Source: Phoronis ovalis (Eukaryota > Phoronida > Phoronidae). Taken from it: 11,982 nucleotides of DNA. Under the pieces are notes generated by a model. That model did no database searches. It was not told where the DNA came from and worked only from the letters and a program-made list of their open reading frames with translations. Made by a program: the position numbers and the translations under genes. Below are positions 1 through 7,489 of this stretch, in pieces (within the stretch, counting starts at the first letter, position 1; each line of letters starts with the position of its first letter). Location: NCBI GenBank assembly GCA_028565635.1, contig JAOXYB010048747.1:1-11982 (forward strand), read 5' to 3'.

Positions 1-84
1 TTTTTTTCTTTAAATTAATTAGTCTTAACAATAATAATTTATGTTTAAATGTATAAAAAGGAGCGCAGAGTGTCATGGTAAAAG

Positions 85-252
85 AGTCTCTGAATGCACC
101 AGATTGCAGGAAAACGCACCAAATATTCAAAAATCTTGCGGGGGCCTGCCCCCCGGACCCCCCTAGTTTTGCTTCGTGCTCTGCGGGCGCTTGACCTCAA
201 ATGCCTTTTTTCCACGCCCCTCCTTCAGGAAAATCCTGGATCCGCCACTGAT
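85..252 (+). repeat. GC-rich dispersed repeat fragment (copy 1)
   Basis: This block is far more GC-rich than its surroundings. It carries runs of G and C (gcgggggcctgccccccgga), then 'gctctgcgggcgcttgacc', and ends near 'ggatccgccactga'. A diverged second copy of its left part occurs at 4411-4500: 21 of 22 bases match between 93-114 and 4417-4438. I associate this sequence style with short interspersed or MITE-like repeats of bivalve genomes; that is recollection, not a search. The 81-residue frame through it from 94 is read out of the repeat and shows no protein-like features. Boundaries are approximate. Confidence 0.55.
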
Positions 253-871
253 ATCCTCTACCTGAGCTGCAAAACTGAACATCCTCTATACCTGACCATT
301 GAAAATGGACCTACTCTAGTCGAGCATCCCCGTCAGTGAATGATCATCTGTACACAGTTCAGCAGCAAAAATAGCTGTATATGACATTTGTTCATAGCTC
401 ACAAACAAATAAATTTGGCCAAGCCCAACGATCTGTTAAAAAAAAAGATATATACCATATAATCAGTGAGGTGTGAAAATTGTGGGAACTAGGTTTACTC
501 GGATTGCCAGGAAACCTGTGCCGGGAAATTGATAACTATCAATGTCATTATTGACTGCAAAAACACAGTTTGAGTATTAATTAATTGTTATCTATATATG
601 TTTTATATAGATGCGAAATAGGACAGCATGATCAAAGGATTTATTGTTAACAAATTAAATGATGACAAAATACTGTCAAGTAAATAGAATCCTATTTTGT
701 TATATTTAAATGTTTTATCATATTTCTCATTTTTTAATGTCATTTAAAATGTAATAAATAAATTAAGAAATGGTCAGTAAATGTACCAAAACCAAGAGGA
801 CTACTGTTACTTTTGTAAATACAATTTTGTATTTTTTAATATATTCTATTTTTCTGTTTTTATATTTACAG
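253..871. other. Intron 5' of the first visible exon; no exon recognised
   Basis: AT-rich sequence with no convincing coding exon. The acceptor at 870-871 has a long T-rich tract before it, so this is presumably the 3' part of an intron whose upstream exon lies outside the window. The downstream exon starts in codon position 2, so the missing exon must end one base into a codon. Nothing else is recognised in this stretch. Confidence 0.5.
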
Positions 872-1009
872 AATCTATACCTATGCGATTAAGAGCATTA
901 CCTCAGTCATTTTGGCAGCAACCAAACGTTCCACATGATGCACCACATGGCAACTGGTATTCAGTACTACCCCCACTGTTAAACAAAGAAACACATGATG
1001 AACTTATGT
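872..1009 (+). CDS. Coding exon A of the AT-hook gene
   Basis: The acceptor is tttttatatttacag, ending at 871; the donor is GTGAGT at 1010. The exon is 138 nt and enters at codon position 2 (first two bases AA) and leaves after one base (T). It encodes SIPMRLRALPQSFWQQPN and continues to NKETHDELM. An in-frame ATG at 883 lies within the exon. I do not take it as the start, because a strong acceptor sits just upstream and the frame is open across it. The upstream frame from 781 runs through the pyrimidine tract and is intron. Confidence 0.85.
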
Positions 1010-2199
1010 GTGAGTTTGACAGTTATTCATCTAGTTATATTAATGTTGTTGCCCCAGATTCCATCTGATAAAACAGTGATCTCTGTCCATTCAAGTTGCC
1101 ACAGACTTGAACTCTATAGTTGAATACTGATGTAAGGTTGTCAGAAGCTGGCGTTCAAGCCAATATGCTTGTCTTTGACTAAAGCAATATCATATTGGTG
1201 GTATCATAACCCCTGTTGGCATGTTCAGTTAGAACATAAAACTTGGATCGAAATCACAAAAAGTGAAAACAGTGCTAAATTCTTACAACCACAATATACC
1301 TGGCACCACCTTATTATATTAGAAAAAAAGAAGCAAAATATTTCAATCATATTTGCAAGGATCCAGATTCCTTGTTTTCCATTATGGAACACATGATGTA
1401 TTGAAATGTCTCTCATTTCTATGTTTCTAAAACAACTGTGTGTCTTTTTTCGCAGCAATCCGTCCAGTAACGCCACCGCAAGACAATGAGAAAACAGCAG
1501 AGCTAAAACGTCCCCCAGTGTCTCGACCTGCAGAAAGAAAATTAACAATTTCTAAGCATGGAGAAGAAATGATGTTTAAGTTATTCAGCACGGTCAATCA
1601 GGAAGAAAGAAAGGGAAGCATAACATCACAACAATCTTTTAGAAGGGGAAGGTGAGGCACATTTGTTTTTGAGATATTTAGTTACTTTTTACCCACTGAA
1701 ACTTTTGTAGACCTGTACTTTATTACTTTCCAAACTATCTGCTATACACTATAAATTTACAGCAGTTCCAAACAAATCCTGGAGTGTTTATGTGATGTCT
1801 GCAGTACACATGCAGTTCAATCATAAAAAAAGTTTGGATCCAGATACAGTTTTAATAAAATTTATGAAAGCTATATTATTTCAAGTTGCATCTAATTTTC
1901 AGATTATGTTGTAAAAATTTATTTTATGTTATAGGCCAAGAAAAGTAATTTCTACAACAAAGAAAGGGTTTCTCAATGGTGAAGATCCTTATTTAGTTGA
2001 AGCTGTCACACAAAAACTCTTTCCTCAGTTATCATTGGAAAATGGCATCCGACAGCCAAGCTCTCACACAAGCACAGGAGGGAATACTTCATTACAGTTA
2101 GTGACTGTCCGTGATGGCGATAGAAATATCATGTTACCATCACTGTGCATTGAACAGAATTATTCACAAATGTTAACAGAGCTGGCCTCTAATATTTAA
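872..2199 (+). CDS. C-terminal part of an unrecognised AT-hook-containing protein (three exons)
   Basis: Three exons splice into one open frame: 872-1009, 1456-1651 and 1935-2199, with introns of 446 and 283 bp. All introns are GT-AG and every codon phase joins (T|CA gives Ser; AG|G gives Arg). The frame ends with TAA at 2197-2199. About 199 residues are visible; the N-terminus lies upstream of the window. The order is a proline- and tryptophan-containing segment (RLRALPQSFWQQPN), a polar stretch with IRPVTPP and ISKHGEEMMFKLF, then RRGRPRK at residues 109-115, and a C-terminal segment with EDPYLVEAVTQKLFPQLS. GRP flanked by Arg/Lys is the AT-hook core, which in known proteins binds the minor groove of AT-rich DNA, so a chromatin or transcription role is possible. 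I see no signal peptide, membrane segment or catalytic motif. I do not recognise the family; the SFWQQPN and DPYLVEAVTQKL stretches look like conserved blocks and would be good search seeds. Confidence 0.85.
1456..1651 (+). CDS. Coding exon B of the AT-hook gene
   Basis: The acceptor is tcttttttcgcag ending at 1455; the donor is GGAAG|GTGAGG with GT at 1652-1653. The exon is 196 nt, with two leading bases (CA) that complete a Ser codon and two trailing bases (AG). It encodes IRPVTPPQDNEKTAELKRPP, then a basic region and ISKHGEEMMFKLFSTVNQEE, ending SFRRG. The composition is polar and proline-rich, which suggests a largely disordered linker leading into the AT-hook completed by the next exon. 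Confidence 0.88.
1935..2199 (+). CDS. Terminal coding exon C of the AT-hook gene
   Basis: The acceptor is ttttatgttatag ending at 1934. The exon contributes one base to the split Arg codon, then 87 codons and TAA. It begins PRKVISTTKK, completing the AT-hook-like RRGRPRK, and continues through FLNGEDPYLVEAVTQKLFPQ, a Ser/Thr-rich stretch (SSHTSTGGNTS), and LQLVTVRDGDRNIMLPSLC to the end at ELASNI. The segment around DPYLVEAVTQKLFPQLS looks amphipathic and could be a short helix. Stops follow in all frames and the sequence becomes AU-rich, as expected for a 3' UTR. Confidence 0.88.
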
Positions 2200-2794
2200 C
2201 ATTTTTTCTAGTTCCAAATTAGTGGAAAGCAAATTTTCTTGAGAAGGATTTGAGCAAGATTTCCACAATTTTCCTGAGAAACTGTTTTGCACTTTCGGCT
2301 CTTTGCGAAAACTAAGACTGTCATGGTTGGCATTCAGTTAACTGACGAGTGATGGCATTGTATATATAAGGTTGCATTACTTGTGGTTACAAGTAGATTA
2401 TTGGAGTACTGCACTTTGAAGTACTAAGTTGTTTTATAGGGTATGATCTGTGATATATTGAATGTGAAAGAGAGAAACTTAATATTAAAACAATGTATAT
2501 ATATATTTCCTGTTTATATTACTTAAATTACCTTGTTCTACAATAGGCTATGTTTAAATTTTTCACAAACCTATTCTAAATTGTTGGCAAGCAGGTGATC
2601 TTCAAAATTTTAGTGGATAAGGTAATGTTAATAGGCACGTTTTTATTTCCCTGAATTTACCTCTGTTGTAAAATAGTCTGGGTATAGTACTGTTCTTGAC
2701 CCCTAATATTTTACTGAACATTCCATATATTGTATAGAAATTTTTCTATTATATTTTTGCATTTTTGGACATCGCAAAGAGGCATAACCTGGAT

Positions 2795-2800
2795 AATAAA
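2795..2800 (+). promoter_or_regulatory. Candidate polyadenylation signal AATAAA (proximal)
   Basis: AATAAA about 600 bases past the stop codon. A second hexamer at 2879-2884 lies close downstream. Either could give a short 3' UTR form lacking the foldback repeat and the two distal Pumilio-type motifs. There is no strong GU-rich element directly after it. Confidence 0.35.
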
Positions 2801-3193
2801 ATCCTGATGGTTCACTTGATAGAACACAGATGATTCAATTTTGTTTTCATTTTTTAAAGGAAAACTACTTATTTCTATAATAAAACTAGACTGAAACTTA
2901 AAACAAGTAGAACAAATAGATTGATCATATTGATATTATAAATATGACCACAAAGTACCTTTTTATGGTACATTTTAAAATGACCTCAGAGAGAAGGTGC
3001 TTAGAATGTCCACAAGCTAGAGGACATGTATGTGATAATTCAAAATGTCAAATTGATTGTACGGTTTTACATTTAAATTTGACAGCCAAATTTCTTTTTT
3101 AAAATCTATCGTTTATTGTGTAATCAATTTGTGTAAATATATAACAAATTATTTTCACATTTATATTCATACATGTACTTATCTGTACACATA

Positions 3194-3356
3194 TCTGGGG
3201 CCCGTTGTCATAAACTTCATAAAGTTATAATTCTATAAATACTTACAATTCCATAACTCTATAAAGATACTTACACGAGTCATAAATTCTGATTTTTTCT
3301 GACAATGTATATTCCTTACAGAATTGTAACTGTACGATGTTTCCGACAACAGAAAA
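3194..3356. repeat. Foldback (MITE-like) repeat starting 'ggggcccgttgtcataaac'
   Basis: The left end gttgtcataaac (3204-3215) matches the reverse complement of gtttccgacaac (3339-3350) at 10 of 12 bases. Inside, ttacaattc (3243-3251) is a perfect inverted match to gaattgtaa (3321-3329). Two direct copies of a 'ctataaa..acttac' piece lie at about 3232-3247 and 3259-3273. The 'ggggcccgtt..cataaa' start resembles a common short repeat of marine invertebrate genomes as I remember it. Lying inside the probable 3' UTR, it would be transcribed and could form a stem. Confidence 0.5.
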
Positions 3357-3779
3357 TATATATTTATATAAATTGCTAATTGCCAAAGTTATACTTAAAA
3401 CTATGTAAGAAGATAAACGGAAGTTAACATATTATACATGTTTCTTGGAGCTCCGTCCAAACTTGAATTTTTTGTTTTAAATCAGCCTTATTGTTTGTTG
3501 TTGCAGCAGTGTACTTACATATATACATGTACTGTAACTTTATTTTTTTTCTGTAATATTGTTGTTTCTGGTAATGCATTGTTTATTTCTATTTTTGCTG
3601 TTTTATGTTTGATTTAAACAATTTTTAAATTGCCTGATAAAAGAAAATTTAGTTTATACTTAAGAACAAGACCTGTAATGATATCTTACATAACAAGTTA
3701 TTGTTGTTATGCAGGTTCATATAATAATCATTTAATCATTTGAAAAAAATCTCTGTTTTTTTCCAAATTTAATGGTGTA

Positions 3780-3785
3780 AATAAA
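3780..3785 (+). promoter_or_regulatory. Candidate polyadenylation signal AATAAA (distal 1)
   Basis: AATAAA followed by cctgtcttgttgagg, a fair U/G-rich downstream element. It overlaps a UGUAAAUA motif at 3776-3783, so a Pumilio-type protein bound there would cover the signal. This is a motif reading only. Confidence 0.4.
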
Positions 3786-3942
3786 ACCTGTCTTGTTGAG
3801 GAAAATTAATCATTGCTATGTTTTTAATATTGTTTTATTTTTGTACTATGTATATGTTGCTATATCATGTGATAAGCTACTATTTATTAGTCAGTGTTAT
3901 AATCCAGATATTGTAGACTTGCATCATGTACATGTGCAATAG

Positions 3943-3966
3943 TGGTTATCTTTTAATAGATAACCA
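3943..3966 (+). other. 3' UTR hairpin, 8-bp perfect stem
   Basis: TGGTTATC (3943-3950) pairs with GATAACCA (3959-3966) around an 8-base loop. It sits 30 bases upstream of the AATAAA at 3996. A perfect 8-bp stem in AT-rich DNA can arise by chance, so function is not claimed. Confidence 0.35.
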
Positions 3967-3995
3967 GTGGTATTGTGTGTGTTTTACTAGATACA

Positions 3996-4001
3996 AATAA
4001 A
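3996..4001 (+). promoter_or_regulatory. Candidate polyadenylation signal AATAAA (distal 2)
   Basis: The last clear AATAAA downstream of the gene, 30 bases after the hairpin at 3943-3966. A T-rich stretch (ttggatttttc) follows at about 4024-4034. It could be the end of the longest transcript. Confidence 0.35.
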
Positions 4002-4029
4002 ACATTAATTAATTACATTCACTGTTGGA

Positions 4030-4410
4030 TTTTTCAAATTATTAAAATTCCCTGCAACCTTCTTTCATACATATTATTTCTAAATATTGCAATTCTGCAT
4101 AAAGCTGCTGCCACTGTTTAATTATTTTTTTTTTAAAAATCAATCTTTTAACACCAGAAAATGTTTGATTGACTTATTGAGAGAGGTATGTCAGGTAATA
4201 ATATGTGATTAGAAATAAACACCCTATTATCATGCACTATCTGTCACAGAGTAGCACTTCTCTGGCAATGTCATTCTCGAGTCTTGCACTTGGCTAATCT
4301 AAAACAAAGAAATAAAAGCTACTGACATTCGGCAGGTGACGTATTTCACAATCATCCCCGGTCACCTGTTTACTTCGTAAAATCATCCTCATATTTTAAA
4401 AATTCGAAAT
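4030..4410. other. Intergenic, nothing recognised
   Basis: AT-rich sequence without exon signals, ORFs of note or repeats, apart from an A/T run near 4127-4138. A short CG-containing patch (4330-4375) has no motif I recognise. Confidence 0.4.
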
Positions 4411-4500
4411 TTTTGTAATGCACCATATTGCAGGAAAATATACTAGATTAAATATTATATTTACAAAATCAATTGAGAGGCATGACCCATGCAGACCCCT
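4411..4500 (+). repeat. Diverged second copy of the 85-252 dispersed repeat (left part)
   Basis: Bases 4417-4438 match 93-114 with one mismatch in 22. After that the similarity decays but stays collinear: an A/T-rich stretch, then 'ggcatgacccatgcagacccc', corresponding to the G- and C-run core of copy 1. The GC-rich right part is missing. Two copies in the same orientation in one window support an interspersed family. Confidence 0.55.
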
Positions 4501-4536
4501 TTATAGTATATACCTTTGTAGTTTATAGTATATAGC

Positions 4537-4665
4537 CTAGGACTCTGCTCAGCACCCTAGAATTCTGTAAACAGTGTCCTAGGACCGTGGATCTAGAGTA
4601 CTAGGACAATCATTTAACGACCAAGGACCCTACATTCACATTTCTAGGACTTGATATACACACAT
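4537..4665 (+). repeat. Degenerate 21-22 bp tandem repeat, six units (CTAGGAC anchor)
   Basis: Each unit starts with CTAGGAC or a near match: 4537 ctaggac, 4557 ctagaat, 4579 ctaggac, 4601 ctaggac, 4622 caaggac, 4644 ctaggac. Spacings are 20, 22, 22, 21 and 22. The remainder of each unit is poorly conserved. This is an old, decayed minisatellite or the remnant of an array with a selected core. Confidence 0.7.
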
Positions 4666-5719
4666 TGTGTATATGCACAAAGCATCTCATATATGTCATA
4701 GCAAAATACACTGAAATTTCCGACTGATTTGCAACAACCCACCATGGTCTAGAAGTAACAGCAGGTAACAGTTAAGGAACTATTGAACTCGTATCACATA
4801 TATACACAAGGGCGTAGGTTCAAATCTGATATAGCTTACTGTATTTGTGCAGCATTACTTCATTTTATTTGTCTTTATTTTTGTTTATTTATTTATCTAT
4901 TTTAATTATTTATTTACTTACTTACTTGGGAGTAATTGTACTTATTTCATGTTTTCAAATTTTTACATATATTTCAGTTGTATTCACCTTTCTATGTATT
5001 TTGTTCCTAACTTTGTTTATTACACTAATTAAATTAACTGATGAAAGGTGTATTATAAAAATATCCAACCATCATGGCTGTTTTCCCCACATGCCACTTG
5101 TGAAATTGAACTGAATGACACAGAATGACACTGAATGAATATCCGACGCGGACACAGGTTTTAATTTACATTGGAATTATAAACAGATTTCTCCACCACT
5201 AGGTGTCCCATATGTACTTTTACCGCCATATAAAATATTCTGTCCATAAGTTCACCAAGCGTTGCTGTGATAATTATTAATATGTTTATTTGTTTAATTC
5301 GCGGTTTAATTTGAACAGCTAAGGAGGATTATTAAGGGTGACAGTTTAGGTGATCTGATGCTTTAAAGTTATTAAATCTATATGATTGACTGTGTAAATT
5401 TAAGATATCTCTACTTCATTCTGGTTTCTGTATGCCCGCTGGTCTGATTTGATGGTGTCATGTCTGTCCGTCTAAAGTTTGTATCTCACCGGTATCTGCC
5501 TGCCCTCTTATAACGGTTACGGAGATATGCCCATCTACTTCCTCCCTTTCATATAACACTATATGACCTAGGATACCAATAATCAGTCGGATTATTTTGT
5601 ATCTGCCAATCTAGTCCCGAAAATATTAAATTTGTACTGTAAGCGTAATGAAGTATAATGAGACAAGAAATGTTAGTACACTATCACTAACACAGAGTCA
5701 CCCTTCTTGAACAATTGCT
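4666..5719. other. Intergenic, AT-rich with low-complexity stretches
   Basis: No gene is supported. T/A-rich low-complexity sequence at 4856-4928 (TTTA-type and 'acttacttacttac') produces hydrophobic frames that are not protein-like. A small direct repeat of 'tgaatgacac'-type words lies at 5113-5137. The remainder has no motif I recognise. Confidence 0.45.
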
Positions 5720-5818
5720 TCGTTAGAACTTCGTTATATAACGAGTTCGATTAGTTAGAACGAACATGGGATCTCGAAGTTCTAAGGAAGGTTAACGAGT
5801 TCTAATGGGTTCTAACCC
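5720..5818. repeat. Inverted-repeat block of GTTAGAAC / GTTCTAAC words
   Basis: A near-palindrome lies at 5726-5748 (gaactTCGTTATATAACGAgt and onward, one extra T). The word cgttagaacttcg (5721-5733) is answered by cgaagttctaa (5775-5785), and further gttctaa copies occur at 5799 and 5809. The block abuts the GC-rich repeat that starts near 5818 and may be its flank or a separate foldback element. Confidence 0.5.
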
Positions 5819-6300
5819 CGGGGGGCTCACTTGCAAAAAAAAGTCGGGTACCCATGCTCATCCGTAGGGTGCAAAATAAGCCCCTAAACGGGAAGTGGAG
5901 GATCAAAATACCACCCCTAACCGGGGGATTTTTCTGAAAAAGGTACCCCTAAACGGCCGGGGAAGTTTTCTCTGAAAAATTAACAACCAAAAAAGCCGTT
6001 CCCAAAAAAATCGGCAACCAAAAAAAAAAAACGTCGTCAAAACAAAATAATACACTAAATTAAAAAAAAAATGCTAAATGGTCGCCAAAAGGCAATGCTC
6101 GCTGCTCCCACTGAAACAATGACCCCTAAAACGGGAGGTGTACATGAAAAACCAACCCCTAAACGTTACATTTGCCAAAAACATACCCCTAAATATGTGG
6201 TTTTCCGTCAAAATCGACCCCTAAGCGGGGTTCCCGGGAACCCCGTCGAACGGCGAAAAAGGTACCCCTTACCCAATAGTTTCGTCAAAACACTGAAATT
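5819..6300. repeat. Dispersed repeat with ~32-bp periodic ACCCCTAAACGGG motifs
   Basis: The anchor CCCCTAA(A/C)(A/C)GG recurs at 5880, 5913, 5945, then 6122, 6155, 6185, 6217 and, weaker, 6264. Spacings inside the two clusters are 33, 32 and 33, 30, 32. The clusters are separated by an A-rich stretch (5970-6100). Units tend to end in 'gaaaa' or 'caaaa'. The left end 'ccccggggggctcac' and 'agtcgggtacccatgctc' recall repeats I have seen in marine invertebrate assemblies, but no name is claimed. The 89-residue frame from 6071 is simply a readout of these units. Confidence 0.65.
6226..6245. repeat. Perfect 20-bp palindrome
   Basis: CGGGGTTCCCGGGAACCCCG is identical to its own reverse complement. 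It interrupts the last regular unit of the 32-bp repeat and lengthens it to 47 bp. Such a GC-rich palindrome is improbable by chance in AT-rich sequence. Confidence 0.8.
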
Positions 6301-6370
6301 TAGGTATTTTTTCACTGTAAGCACGTTAAAAATCATGTAGTGAACTTTTATAGTTATATAATTAGTGTAC

Positions 6371-6397
6371 TACCGTATTGTTGCGCGTAATCGCCCA
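6371..6397 (+). repeat. Left terminal inverted repeat
   Basis: TACCGTATTGTTGCGCGTAA followed by TCGCCCA, matching the right end in inverted orientation with one gap and two mismatches. It is followed by 'gggcgg', so CGCCC-A-GGGCG forms a small palindrome. Confidence 0.6.
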
Positions 6398-6428
6398 GGG
6401 CGGTTAAGAGTGAAATTTTCATGAAGTC

Positions 6429-6490
6429 GGGGTGGGCGGGCTTGCGAGTATGCAGGAGTATGGGCGGTTAAACATTTGAGCAAGCGCCCA
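6429..6490. repeat. Left subterminal block with iterated TGGGCG motifs
   Basis: It contains GGGGTGGGCGGGCTTGCGAG (6429-6448), then atgggcggtta (6460-6470), then caagcgcccac (6481-6491). The first two are in the orientation of the right end, the third in the orientation of the left end. The 20-mer recurs at 9585 and 11490 with one or two changes. Confidence 0.55.
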
Positions 6491-6499
6491 CTCATTTTT

Positions 6500-7440
6500 T
6501 GATTCTTCAAAATATGTCGAATTTCAGAGACATAGAAGTTTATTGAGCAAAAATTACGTTTTTAATTCATACCTTCAGTTATTTATATGTTGATCCAACT
6601 ATCTCCCTATCAGACCCCGGCTTCAGACACATCTTATAATCCACGCTCGCAAGCGTTTTATATGATAACGCTTCACTTTCCATTCACACAGCTCTTTAGC
6701 TTAATGGAGTGTTTTACAGTACAGTTCAGACCTATACCCCCCAACACTGGACCACTGTTCGACGTTAAATAGACAAATTAAAGCAAACACTCAACGACCT
6801 TTCGGGAGCCTCGTCGGCACTTTAACTAAACATGTAATATTTGAGTTACAATGTTTGAGTCTGGTTTTTAGGGATCCTTAACGAATATTTACAATATCAC
6901 TTCAATGTGTATCTTTTTACTTTTAATGGCATAAGCAAAACCCATTCAAAAGAGTAATTAAGAAAGCCGATGTTTTAGTGATCACAGTTTATATGGAAAC
7001 AAAATAATGGTGTTCCACAACGATTTCTTACAAAATATCAATTATTATGATGTAGATTTATTTATTTTATTATCATTTTTTATGGCAACACAGGTAAGTA
7101 TTCAATTTTATAACTTGTTTTGTTTGATAAATATATTCATTTTCATTTTTGGAATGGGTACTAACAAATTTTTTTTTTTTTTGAGTTTCGTGCACGCACT
7201 AACTAACATATATTTTAATTGAATTTGTCATAATACGCTTAACACTTTATACAAGTCTAGGGGTTGAAATACATCTAAATCTGTGTCTATTGTTGCGCAG
7301 TCACATCATTTGTGAATGATAATGGGTATACCCTTCCCAATTGGAAGTATTAGCACGTATTAAAACCTGGAAAGGATTTGCACACGATTGTGCGTACCTC
7401 CATATCAAAGTTGTCCAGTATCTTCATGCCGTTTGGAACT
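6500..7440. other. Element interior, left part; no confirmed gene
   Basis: AT-rich. A perfect 7-bp inverted repeat aagcgtt/aacgctt lies at 6651-6657 and 6667-6673. On the plus strand, ATG at 7007 (good context, aataATGG) opens a 29-codon frame to a consensus-like donor ACACAG|GTAAGT after 7093. I find no matching acceptor that keeps it open, so it is not called a gene. A run of 14 T occurs at 7169-7182. Confidence 0.35.
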
Positions 7441-7443
7441 TAC

Positions 7444-7477
7444 CTGATACAATCATTCTCAAACAATAGAGCCACTG
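7444..7477 (-). other. Splice-like micro-exon candidate
   Basis: On the minus strand a pyrimidine tract with cag (ttgcttttttcag) precedes a 34-nt segment that ends in a perfect donor, atcag|gtaagt. A second cag directly after the first makes a tandem acceptor, giving 34 or 31 nt. The segment is open in some frames. No neighbouring exon with a matching phase could be found, so this stays a candidate. Confidence 0.25.
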
Positions 7478-7489
7478 CTGAAAAAAGCA

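Larger units (their letters stand above)
2200..4001 (+). other. Probable long 3' untranslated region
   Basis: After the TAA at 2199 there is about 1.8 kb of AU-rich sequence with no exon-like frame and several AATAAA hexamers (2795, 2879, 3780, 3996). I place the last plausible end near 3996-4030, but transcription could end at any of the signals. The region holds four UGUAHAUA motifs, a hairpin at 3943-3966 and a foldback repeat at 3194-3356. Its identity as UTR is inferred from position and composition; no cleavage site can be proven here. Confidence 0.55.

Noticed and set aside
94-339. 81-residue plus-strand frame starting MHQIAGKRTKYSKI
   Set aside because: It is read out of the GC-rich dispersed repeat, and another copy of that repeat at 4411 does not keep the frame.
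781-871. Upstream extension of the exon A frame from ATG at 781
   Set aside because: It runs through a T-rich polypyrimidine tract ending in a clean acceptor at 870-871, and its translation is low-complexity (Phe/Tyr-rich). It is intron.
1225-1548. 107-residue minus-strand frame
   Set aside because: It is antisense to exon B and its intron; the plus-strand exons have consistent splice sites and phases.
2359-2370. TATA-box-like tatatataagg
   Set aside because: It lies in the AU-rich 3' UTR with no downstream gene on this strand within reach; AT-rich sequence gives many such matches.
4845-5114. 89- and 61-residue hydrophobic frames that could be read as membrane proteins
   Set aside because: They arise from T-rich low-complexity sequence (TTTA and TTAC repeats); two overlapping frames look equally 'hydrophobic', which signals composition rather than a protein.
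5880-6275. CCCTAA words as interstitial telomere repeats
   Set aside because: The words are 30-33 bp apart, not contiguous hexamers, and have a constant CCCC start and CGG end.
6071-6340. 89-residue plus-strand frame
   Set aside because: Repeat readout: its residues follow the ACCCCTAAACGGG units, and the spacing is not a constant multiple of three.
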